Of a stretch of DNA of 64,000 nt, positions 56,901-64,000 are shown one piece after another. Origin of the DNA: Ferruginibacter sp. (GTDB taxonomy: Bacteria; Bacteroidota; Bacteroidia; Chitinophagales; Chitinophagaceae); the NCBI GenBank assembly GCA_019638525.1, contig JAHBTO010000005.1, positions 81,038-145,037 on the forward strand, given 5' to 3'. The notes under the pieces are model-generated. The model made no database searches. It was not told the origin of the DNA and saw only the letters and a program-made list of their open reading frames with translations. Within the stretch, counting starts at the first letter, position 1. The number at the start of each line of letters is the position of its first letter. Made by a program: the position numbers and the translations under genes.

Positions 56901-57962
56901 ATGAAAAACACATTTCTTAAAATTATTCATGTAAAATCAATTTCTTTTATCCCGGTTTTGGCATTTTGGTTAACGCTGTATAGCTGCAGCAAGTCAGGCA
57001 CTTCTCTCAACCCTACACCTCCACCCACACCAACTACATTTTTTGCAAAAGGCGCCGATGTAAGCTGGCTTACCGAAATGGAAAATGCAGGGATAAAATT
57101 TTATAACAGCAGCGGCGTGCAAACCGAATGTATGCAGTTGCTGAAAAACACCGGCGTAAACTCCATAAGGCTGAGGGTTTGGGTAAACCCTGCTGCAGGC
57201 TGGAACAATACTGCCGATGTAATTACAAAAGCGCTGCGTGCAAAAAACCTGGGCTTAAAAATTATGATTGATTTTCATTACAGCGATAGTTGGGCCGACC
57301 CCGGGCAACAAACAAAACCGGCTGCATGGGCCGGGCAGGATGTAGCTGCTTTACAAACTTCGGTTTACAACCATACATATGCAGTAATGGATGCCCTTAA
57401 AACAAACGGCATTACACCCGAATGGGTACAGGTGGGCAACGAAACAAACGACGGCATGCTGTGGCCACAAGGGAAAGCGTCTGTTAATATGGCCAATTAT
57501 GCAAAATTTTTTATTGCCGGTTATAATGCCGTTAAAGCCATTAGCGCCACCACAAAAGTAATTGTACATCTATCCAACGGGTATGATAATAATTTATACA
57601 GATGGAATTTAGACGGGCTGAAAGCAAATGGCGCCAAATGGGATGTTATCGGCATGTCGCTGTACCCAACTGCCGCCAACTGGGTAACATTAAATAACCA
57701 ATGCCTGGCCAATATGAATGATATGGTAACAAGGTATGGGTCGGAGATTATGATTTGCGAAATAGGCATGAGCTGGGATGAGCCAACAGCCTGCAATGCA
57801 TTCATCAGCGACCTTATAGGCAAAGTAAAATCGCTGGGTGGTAATAAGGGGCTGGGTGTTTTTTACTGGGAGCCCGAAGCTTATAATAACTGGCAGGGAT
57901 ATACATTGGGCGCTTTTGATAACAGTGGAAAGCCAACATCGGCTTTGCAGGCATTTAATTAA
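56901..57962 (+). CDS. Endo-beta-1,4-galactanase, GH53, lipoprotein
   Basis: 353 residues. A long N-terminal hydrophobic segment ends in the lipobox-like LYSCSKSG with Cys29, then a Pro/Thr linker (PTPPPTPTT), so the enzyme is a surface or periplasmic lipoprotein. The GH53 barrel is clear: FAKGADVSWL, SIRLRVWVNPA, FHYSDSWADPGQQTKP, acid/base Glu181 in VQVGNETNDGMLWP and nucleophile Glu287 in MICEIGMSW. It cuts beta-1,4-galactan or arabinogalactan side chains of pectin. First gene of an operon with galK, a symporter and galM. Confidence 0.95.
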   Translation: MKNTFLKIIHVKSISFIPVLAFWLTLYSCSKSGTSLNPTPPPTPTTFFAKGADVSWLTEMENAGIKFYNSSGVQTECMQLLKNTGVNSIRLRVWVNPAAGWNNTADVITKALRAKNLGLKIMIDFHYSDSWADPGQQTKPAAWAGQDVAALQTSVYNHTYAVMDALKTNGITPEWVQVGNETNDGMLWPQGKASVNMANYAKFFIAGYNAVKAISATTKVIVHLSNGYDNNLYRWNLDGLKANGAKWDVIGMSLYPTAANWVTLNNQCLANMNDMVTRYGSEIMICEIGMSWDEPTACNAFISDLIGKVKSLGGNKGLGVFYWEPEAYNNWQGYTLGAFDNSGKPTSALQAFN

Positions 57963-58030
57963 ATTAGTAACTTAAAAATATTTATTGATAAAAGTTGAGC
58001 TGAATAAAGATTATCTTCAATAAAAGAAAC

Positions 58031-59188
58031 ATGATAAAAAAAATCACCAACATCTTTTTTGAAAAATTTTCGACACAGCCCGAAGTGTTCCGCTCGCCGG
58101 GAAGGATTAATATTTTAGGCGAACATACCGATTACAATGAAGGTTTTGTGCTTCCGGCAGCTATTGATAAAAATATTTATGTAGCCATCAGTAAAAGACC
58201 CGATAGCGAGGTACATTTATTAGCCTGCGATTTTTATGAACAGTTTGTAACCAACATCCATCAAATAAAACCTGCACAAAAACAATGGCCCAATTATATA
58301 CTTGGCGTGGTAGATCAATTACAAAAAAACGGGCACCAAGTTGGCGGTTTTAATTTAGTGCTTGATGGCGATATACCAATTGGCGCCGGCCTATCTTCTT
58401 CTGCAGCTGTGGAGTGCGCCACTTTATTTGGCTTAAATGCAGTTTTTGATTTGGGCTTAACTAAAATACAGATGGCGCCGCTTGCACAAAAAGCCGAGCA
58501 TGTGTATGCAGGTGTACATTGCGGTATCATGGATCAGTTTGCCAGCCTCTTTGGTAAAAAAGAACACGCCATAAAATTAGATTGCCGAAACCTGCATTAT
58601 GAATATATCCCGGCAAATATGGGCAACTACAAAATCATCCTGTTCAATAGCAATGTAAAGCATAACCTTGCCTCATCCGAATACAATACCCGCCGCAAAC
58701 AGTGCGAAGAAGGAGTGGCTATCATCTCTCAAAACAACCCATTAGTAAAAAGCCTGCGTGATGTGGATATGAACATGCTGAACAAATATGCTGCCCTGCT
58801 TGACCCCGTGGTTTTTAAACGCTGTAAATATGTGGTACAGGAAAATGAACGGTTGTTGGGCGCCTGCCAGGATTTAAAACTAAGCGACCTGCAGGCATTA
58901 GGTATCAAAATGTATGAAACACATGAAGGCTTACGAAAAGATTATGAAGTAAGTTGCAAAGAACTTGATTTTTTGGTTAACTATGTAAAAGCAATTCCTT
59001 CTGTAGCCGGTGCACGAATGGTGGGTGGCGGTTTTGGAGGATGCAGCATCAACTTAATACATAAAGAAGCGGTTGATAAAATAATAAGCGAAATAAGCGC
59101 TGCTTATGAAACGGCTATGGGGCTTACATTAACCACTTACCAGGTAACAATTGAAGACGGAACTGCAGCATGCAATATTAAAAATTGA
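58031..59188 (+). CDS. galK: Galactokinase
   Basis: 385 residues. Signatures: GRINILGEHTDYNEGFVLP (substrate loop), GAGLSSSAAVE (phosphate loop) and MVGGGFGGC near the C-terminus. It phosphorylates galactose released by the galactanase. 68 bases downstream of the GH53 gene and 28 before the symporter. Confidence 0.95.
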   Translation: MIKKITNIFFEKFSTQPEVFRSPGRINILGEHTDYNEGFVLPAAIDKNIYVAISKRPDSEVHLLACDFYEQFVTNIHQIKPAQKQWPNYILGVVDQLQKNGHQVGGFNLVLDGDIPIGAGLSSSAAVECATLFGLNAVFDLGLTKIQMAPLAQKAEHVYAGVHCGIMDQFASLFGKKEHAIKLDCRNLHYEYIPANMGNYKIILFNSNVKHNLASSEYNTRRKQCEEGVAIISQNNPLVKSLRDVDMNMLNKYAALLDPVVFKRCKYVVQENERLLGACQDLKLSDLQALGIKMYETHEGLRKDYEVSCKELDFLVNYVKAIPSVAGARMVGGGFGGCSINLIHKEAVDKIISEISAAYETAMGLTLTTYQVTIEDGTAACNIKN

Positions 59189-59216
59189 ACCAAAATAAAA
59201 CTGTAAAAAAAGGCAC

Positions 59217-60905
59217 ATGAGCAATTTACACACCAACGATTATCTTGTTTTTCTTTTTTATTTCATCATTGTGGCCGGTTATGGCTATTGGGTGTATAAT
59301 AAAAAAAGGCAAAAAACCATTTCTGCTTCGCATGATTTCTTTTTAGCCGAAGGCTCGCTCACATGGTGGGCAATCGGCGCTTCATTAATTGCCTCCAACA
59401 TTTCGGCTGAGCAGTTTATTGGCATGAGTGGCAGTGGATTTAAAATGGGCCTTGCTATTTCGGCTTACGAATGGATGGCGGCTGCATCGCTTATTATTGT
59501 TGCAATATTTTTTATGCCGGTTTATTTAAAGAACAAGATTTATACCATGCCGCAGTTTTTAAGTCAGCGGTACAACGGAACCGTAGCCATGATAATGGCC
59601 ATATTCTGGCTTATGCTGTATGTGGTGGTAAACCTTATGTCTATTTTATATTTAGGCGCTTTGGCCATACATGGTATATCGGGTGTTGATTTAACTGTTT
59701 GTATAAGTTTGTTGGCACTGTTTGCCATCATCATCACATTGGGTGGTATGAAGGTGATTGGTTATACCGATGTGATACAGGTTTTCTTTTTGATACTGGG
59801 AGGATTGGCTGCCACTTATATCGGGCTAAATCTTGTAGCAGAAAAATCGGGACAAACAGGATTGGTAAATGGTTTTCATCAGCTAACCACTCAGGCCAAC
59901 GATCATTTTCACATGATATTTAAAAGAGACAATGAAAATTATATGGACCTGCCCGGCCTTACGGTTTTATTGGGCGGCCTTTGGATTGCCAACCTTAATT
60001 ACTGGGGCTGTAATCAATATATAACACAGCGTGCATTGGGTGCAAGTTTGCCTACTGCCCGCAAAGGAATTTTATTTGCGGCATTTTTAAAACTACTGAT
60101 GCCGGTAATTGTTGTGTTGCCCGGTATTGCGGCGTATGTGTTGTACCAGCAGGGTATGTTTCATACCGAAATGCTCGACTCAAAAGGTATTGTTGATGTA
60201 AACAAAGCATATCCAAGTTTATTAAACCTGTTGCCAACGGGCCTTAAAGGATTATCGTTTGCGGCGCTTACTGCCGCCATCGTTGCATCGCTTGCCGGTA
60301 AGGCTAACAGCATTGCCACCATTTTTTCGCTTGATGTATATAAAAAAGCCATCAACAAAAATGCTGATGAAAAAAAATTGGTATCGGTTGGTAAAGTTGC
60401 TGTAATTGTATCCATGATACTTGCCATCATTTTATCACTGGCCTTGGGCGAAAGCCTGATGGGCGAAGGCAAACAAGGTTTTCAATACATACAGGAATAT
60501 ACAGGCTTTGTATCGCCGGGAATTTTTGCCATGTTCATACTAGGCTTTTTCTGGAAACATACTACATCTAATGCCGCATTGTTTGCCATACTGGGTGGGT
60601 TTTTCTTATCGGTGTTGTTTAAGTTCCTGCCGGGCATGGTAGATCTTTCGTTTTTGGCTTCAACAGGTTTTTCAAAAGCCAATGCAGCTGGTGTTTATGA
60701 AATTCCGTTTCTCGATAGGATGGGCTTTGTGTTTTTACTCTGTATTGCCGGTATGTATATCATCAGCAAATATGAAAACCGCAAAGGCGTAAAACCACAT
60801 TCGCTTGAAATTGATAAAACCTTATTTAAAATGGACACATCCTTTATTGCAGGTTCATTAATTGTTTGTGCAATTTTGGTTGCTTTGTTCACTTTGTTCT
60901 GGTAA
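59217..60905 (+). CDS. SGLT-type sodium/sugar symporter
   Basis: 562 residues with about 14 helices of the SSS family. The vertebrate-SGLT-like pieces are FFLAEGSLTWWAIGASLIAS, SAEQFIGMSGSGF, GGLWIANLNYWGCNQYITQR and GLSFAALTAAIVASLAGKAN. In this operon galactose or a galacto-oligosaccharide is the likely substrate. galM follows after 20 bases. Confidence 0.93.
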   Translation: MSNLHTNDYLVFLFYFIIVAGYGYWVYNKKRQKTISASHDFFLAEGSLTWWAIGASLIASNISAEQFIGMSGSGFKMGLAISAYEWMAAASLIIVAIFFMPVYLKNKIYTMPQFLSQRYNGTVAMIMAIFWLMLYVVVNLMSILYLGALAIHGISGVDLTVCISLLALFAIIITLGGMKVIGYTDVIQVFFLILGGLAATYIGLNLVAEKSGQTGLVNGFHQLTTQANDHFHMIFKRDNENYMDLPGLTVLLGGLWIANLNYWGCNQYITQRALGASLPTARKGILFAAFLKLLMPVIVVLPGIAAYVLYQQGMFHTEMLDSKGIVDVNKAYPSLLNLLPTGLKGLSFAALTAAIVASLAGKANSIATIFSLDVYKKAINKNADEKKLVSVGKVAVIVSMILAIILSLALGESLMGEGKQGFQYIQEYTGFVSPGIFAMFILGFFWKHTTSNAALFAILGGFFLSVLFKFLPGMVDLSFLASTGFSKANAAGVYEIPFLDRMGFVFLLCIAGMYIISKYENRKGVKPHSLEIDKTLFKMDTSFIAGSLIVCAILVALFTLFW

Positions 60906-60925
60906 AAAAACAGTAAGCATTAATT

Positions 60926-61954
60926 ATGGCCTGCATAACAGAAATACCTTTTGGCAGTGTTGATGGTAAAGCCGTAACAGCTTATACCATTACCAACAAC
61001 AATGGTATGCAGGTGGGCATCATCAATTATGGCGCCACCATCATTAAAATAATTACAAAAGATAAAAATGGTAATGACGGTAATGTGATTGTTGGCTTTA
61101 ATTCGGTGGAAGGATATATAAAAAACAGTGTACAATATTTTGGAAGCACTGTTGGCCGTTTTTGTAACCGCATTGCTAATGCTCATTTTGTACTTGATGG
61201 TAAAGAATATAAACTGGCTGCTAATGCCGGCGGCCATCACTTGCATGGTGGCATAAAAGGATTTGATAAAGCGATTTGGCAGGTTGATAAACAAACAGGC
61301 AGCAACAGTATTAAATGCACTTACCTGAGTAAGGATGGCGAAGAAGGTTATCCCGGTAATTTACAGGTGGAAGTTTTTTTTACTGTTGCTAATAACAATG
61401 CATTGCTGATAGAATATACTGCTACAACAAATAAAGCAACACCATTAAATTTAACCAATCATAGTTATTTTAATTTATCTGCCGGTAAAACAGCAACTGT
61501 ATTAAATCACAACCTGTACATCAATGCAAAAAAATATAGTGTACCCATTTTTGATACACAGGCTCAAGGGATTAAAGAAATTGAAAAAGGAAGCCCTTTG
61601 GATTTTTCAATTTCAAAAAAAATAGGCGCCGATATTGATAAGCTTGCCGATAATTATGACCATAACTTTGTGTTAGAAAAAAATCCAGGAACCGATGCTG
61701 AATTATATGACCCTGCAACCGGCCGTTTTATGGAAGTAATTACAACCGAGCCATGCCTGCAACTTTATTCGGGTAATTTTATGCAAAACACAATTGCTGA
61801 TGATGGCAATAAATCGTATATCAAACATGGCGCAGTTTGCTTAGAAGCACAGCATTTTCCAAACAGCCCCAATGAACCATCCTATCCTAATACTATTTTA
61901 AGGCCGGGCGAAGTGTACAGGCAAAAAACAGAATATAGGTTTTCAATAAAATAA
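60926..61954 (+). CDS. galM: Aldose 1-epimerase (galactose mutarotase)
   Basis: 342 residues, cytoplasmic as no signal peptide precedes MACITEIPFGSVDGK. Family blocks: NYGATIIKI, FGSTVGRFCNRIANAHF, HHLHGGIKGFDKAIW with catalytic His, LTNHSYFNLSAGK with the second His, and CLEAQHFPNSPNEPSYP with the catalytic Glu. It equilibrates beta- and alpha-galactose for GalK. Confidence 0.95.
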   Translation: MACITEIPFGSVDGKAVTAYTITNNNGMQVGIINYGATIIKIITKDKNGNDGNVIVGFNSVEGYIKNSVQYFGSTVGRFCNRIANAHFVLDGKEYKLAANAGGHHLHGGIKGFDKAIWQVDKQTGSNSIKCTYLSKDGEEGYPGNLQVEVFFTVANNNALLIEYTATTNKATPLNLTNHSYFNLSAGKTATVLNHNLYINAKKYSVPIFDTQAQGIKEIEKGSPLDFSISKKIGADIDKLADNYDHNFVLEKNPGTDAELYDPATGRFMEVITTEPCLQLYSGNFMQNTIADDGNKSYIKHGAVCLEAQHFPNSPNEPSYPNTILRPGEVYRQKTEYRFSIK

Positions 61955-62047
61955 CGATGCCATTACAAAACTGATGGGAAGTAAGTAATCCCCATGCAAT
62001 AGAGATATCAATGTAAGTCGGCTTAACTTTACACTACAAATTTTAAT

Positions 62048-62902
62048 ATGCTTAAAACAGGCCAATACAATACTTTAAAAGTGATAAGGGAAGTTGACTT
62101 TGGCGTTTACCTCGATGATGGTGACAATGGCATTTTATTACCCAAAAGATTTGTGCCTGCAGGTACAAAACCGGGTGATGCACTTGTTGTTTTTTTATAC
62201 CACGATAGTGAAGACAGGCTGATTGCCACCACACAAAAACCAAAAGGCATATTGGGTGATATTGTAAAATTGAGAGCAGTAAGTGTTACGCCACATGGCG
62301 CTTTTTTAGATAATGGCCTTATGAAAGACCTTTTTGTACCATTATCGAAGCAGCAAAATAAAATGATACCCAATGGCGAGTACCTGGTAAAAATTTATCT
62401 TGATGAACGTACAGGAAGGCTTGCTGCTACTGAAAAAATAAGCCCCTATCTAAGCAATGAAGAGTTAACGGTAAAAGAACTTGAAGTAGTTGATTTAATT
62501 GTGTATCGCCGTACAGATATTGGCTATGTAGTAATCATCAACAACAAGCACACGGGTGTATTGCACCACAATGAAATTTATCAAAACATTACCGTTGGTG
62601 ATACTTTCAAAGGCTTTATTAAAAAAATTTATCCTGAAGATAAAACAGGCAAAGACAGATACCGAATTGATGTGGCTGCCGGCAAACCGGGATACCAACG
62701 GGTAGAGGACAGTACTGAAAAAATTCTCAGACTGCTGAATGAAAACAACGGATTTCTTCCCTATCATGATAAGAGCGACCCTGAAGAGATTTACAATTTC
62801 TTTGGCATGAGTAAGAAAACTTTTAAAATGACAACAGGTAATTTATTTAAACAACGTAAAATAAATTTTGAAAAAGACGGGATAAGACTATTGAAGAAAT
62901 AA
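62048..62902 (+). CDS. S1 RNA-binding domain protein (CvfB family)
   Basis: 284 residues. CvfB-type layout: three S1-like domains, the first two seen as VIREVDFGVYLDDGDNGILLP (from residue 13) and LRAVSVTPHGAFLDNGLMKDLFVP, the third as DLIVYRRTDIGYVVIINNKHTGVLHHNEI, then a winged-helix end with IYNFFGMSKKTFKMTTGNLFKQ. It binds RNA and may adjust virulence or stress genes in other phyla. The gene follows galM by 93 bases and appears independent. Confidence 0.9.
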   Translation: MLKTGQYNTLKVIREVDFGVYLDDGDNGILLPKRFVPAGTKPGDALVVFLYHDSEDRLIATTQKPKGILGDIVKLRAVSVTPHGAFLDNGLMKDLFVPLSKQQNKMIPNGEYLVKIYLDERTGRLAATEKISPYLSNEELTVKELEVVDLIVYRRTDIGYVVIINNKHTGVLHHNEIYQNITVGDTFKGFIKKIYPEDKTGKDRYRIDVAAGKPGYQRVEDSTEKILRLLNENNGFLPYHDKSDPEEIYNFFGMSKKTFKMTTGNLFKQRKINFEKDGIRLLKK

Positions 62903-62963
62903 ATTTAAGTTAGTAAAATAAGTTTCCTTAAAGAAATTATTATATCATTAAGAATTCATTGCA

Positions 62964-63218
62964 ATGGCAAAAATAAAAGTTGACCTGCACGACATATACA
63001 ACAACAGCAAAGCCATTGACAATGCGTTGATGCAGGCATTTGAAGAAGCCATTGAAAAAAAGATAAGTGAAGTGGAAATCATACCAGGTAAAGGCAGCGG
63101 GCAATTAAAAAAGAAAGTTCAGCGATTTTTACATTTGCCGCATATCAAGCCGCTTTATCATCGTATTGAAAACGACAGTAAAAACTTTGGCAGGCTGTTC
63201 GTTTATTTTAAATTTTAA
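62964..63218 (+). CDS. Small Smr-domain protein
   Basis: 84 residues, a nearly pure Smr domain: KVDLHDIYNNSKAI with the DLH motif (residues 6-8), and EIIPGKGSGQLKKKVQRFL with the GKGxG loop (about residues 43-48). Smr domains nick or cleave nucleic acid, including stalled mRNA. In most members the loop reads HGKG; here the first residue is Pro, so activity may differ. It stands 61 bases after CvfB. Confidence 0.85.
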   Translation: MAKIKVDLHDIYNNSKAIDNALMQAFEEAIEKKISEVEIIPGKGSGQLKKKVQRFLHLPHIKPLYHRIENDSKNFGRLFVYFKF

Positions 63219-63469
63219 TTTGTGATGCATAGAATCAAAATAGGTAAAGAAAATAAGTAATCAATTTCGATACATATCTGCATAATTTACTTAGTAATTT
63301 TTCTTTACTTAAACTAAACAAATGTTTTGTTACTTTATAAGCTCTTTACAAAAGATATAATTATTATATCATTTAAAATTTTTTAACAAAGTACATAAAA
63401 CATCAAACCCAAAATCCTGTTATTATACAAGTAATAACTAATCTTTTTTTATACTTTAATTTAATTCGT
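63219..63469. other. AT-rich intergenic region
   Basis: 251 bases with very low GC. No gene, hairpin terminator or TAnnTTTG element is recognised. It must contain the promoter of the following gene. Confidence 0.4.
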
Positions 63470-63982
63470 ATGAAAAACGTACAAGCAAGTTCCGTACTTA
63501 CACCTGTGGTGCAACAAGTAAAAAATAATTCAACATCGTGGGTTGGCCATAGGCATGGAGAAACAAAAGACCGTATTACCGGCCAAACATTTATTTGCCC
63601 CACAGAAGGCCTATTGGGTTGCATTGAAATTTTATCGAACCATGTTACCAATAAAGGCAATATCGAATTAACAATACATGAGTTTGACCCCGAAGGGAAA
63701 ATTTGGGGACCTGTAATGGCAAATTCAACTGTTGAGTTTACTGCAGATACAACAGGCAAATGGGTTGCATTCCCGTTATCGGGCTTACCGCTTCACAAAG
63801 GCAAAGTGTATGCATTTCGTTTAAAAAGCGATGACACATTAATTGGTATTGGGGAAGCAGCAAGCAGCGCACAAAACAAAACTGATATAAACGGCCAGGA
63901 ATGGATAGCTGTATCAGGAAACACACAGGGAAAATATTATTCGTATTTAAGTCTTGCTTTTAAAGTAGAGATGAGGGCTTGA
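63470..63982 (+). CDS. Protein of unknown function, beta-rich
   Basis: 170 residues, complete, no signal peptide. The sequence alternates in a beta-sandwich manner: GQTFICPTEGLLGCIEILS, GNIELTIHEFDPEGKIWGP, GKWVAFPLSGLPLHKGKVYAFRLKSDD and GKYYSYLSLAFKVEMRA. It recalls carbohydrate-binding or jelly-roll fillings seen in unexported structural proteins, but I cannot place it in a named family. The ATG at 63470 is chosen since no earlier start is in frame near. No neighbour clue; gene ends near the window edge. Confidence 0.6.
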   Translation: MKNVQASSVLTPVVQQVKNNSTSWVGHRHGETKDRITGQTFICPTEGLLGCIEILSNHVTNKGNIELTIHEFDPEGKIWGPVMANSTVEFTADTTGKWVAFPLSGLPLHKGKVYAFRLKSDDTLIGIGEAASSAQNKTDINGQEWIAVSGNTQGKYYSYLSLAFKVEMRA

Positions 63983-64000
63983 TTATTTTCCGATACAAAA

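Noticed and set aside
1..64000. CRISPR array, insertion sequence, prophage, tRNA or rRNA
   Set aside because: No repeat-spacer pattern, transposase, integrase or cloverleaf was seen, and most gaps are too short to hide one.

Overview
The window is a stretch of a Bacteroidota chromosome. The signs are AT-rich DNA with short intergenic gaps, promoter elements of the TAnnTTTG type, few Shine-Dalgarno sequences, type IX secretion (T9SS) sorting domains with a PorP/SprF partner, tandem DUF1573 proteins, a DUF6702 protein and a fused 2-oxoacid dehydrogenase E1. The protein style suggests Chitinophagaceae (Ferruginibacter or Sediminibacterium relatives); that placement is inference. I see no insertion sequence, prophage, CRISPR array, tRNA or rRNA, so this is mostly ordinary core genome with a few accessory islands.

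Layout. 0-5.3 kb: a truncated YceI-like gene, then a tightly coupled four-gene operon (UbiA prenyltransferase, type III polyketide synthase, methyltransferase, FAD oxidoreductase), facing an ATP-grasp gene. This is the best candidate for an undescribed pathway: a prenylated or redox-active phenolic lipid. 5.4-14.7 kb: a cysteine-rich Fe-S (CCG) protein with a conserved companion, an M13 protease, small secreted and TPR proteins, a NifS-type cysteine desulfurase with GlmM, and a methyltransferase that may be leaderless. 14.7-20.8 kb: two tandem LTA-synthase-like membrane sulfatases, a PAP2 phosphatase and a CorC/CNNM transporter. 20.8-25.3 kb: DUF6702, a HupE/UreJ-like protein, an M1 metallopeptidase and an esterase. 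25-31.9 kb: YwqK-like protein, BNR/VPS10 propeller protein, tryptophan 2,3-dioxygenase, outer-membrane barrel, YebC, TRIC channel.

32-39.8 kb: fused branched-chain 2-oxoacid dehydrogenase E1, two DUF1573 proteins, aquaporin, peroxiredoxin, a protein that is almost only a T9SS sorting domain, then grpE-dnaJ. 39.8-46.9 kb: a minus-strand run of symporter, O-methyltransferase, LysM glucosaminidase, HPRT and VWA protein, followed by a LOG protein and a barrel protein. 46.9-53.1 kb: GlcD-like oxidase, PorP/SprF and a giant PKD/type B-CTD secreted protein. 53.2-56.7 kb: recG, which has no ATG, GTG or TTG ahead of its conserved N-terminus, and a DEAD-box helicase. 56.8-62 kb: a galactan/galactose operon (GH53 endo-galactanase, galK, SSS symporter, galM). 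62-64 kb: CvfB-like S1 protein, Smr protein and an unknown protein.

How parts work together. In the galactan operon a surface lipoprotein would cut beta-1,4-galactan, the symporter could import the sugar, and GalM and GalK would feed galactose into the Leloir pathway. In the T9SS pair the PorP/SprF protein probably helps export or anchor the PKD protein. In the polyketide operon the synthase would make an aromatic or pyrone core that the other three enzymes prenylate, methylate and oxidise.
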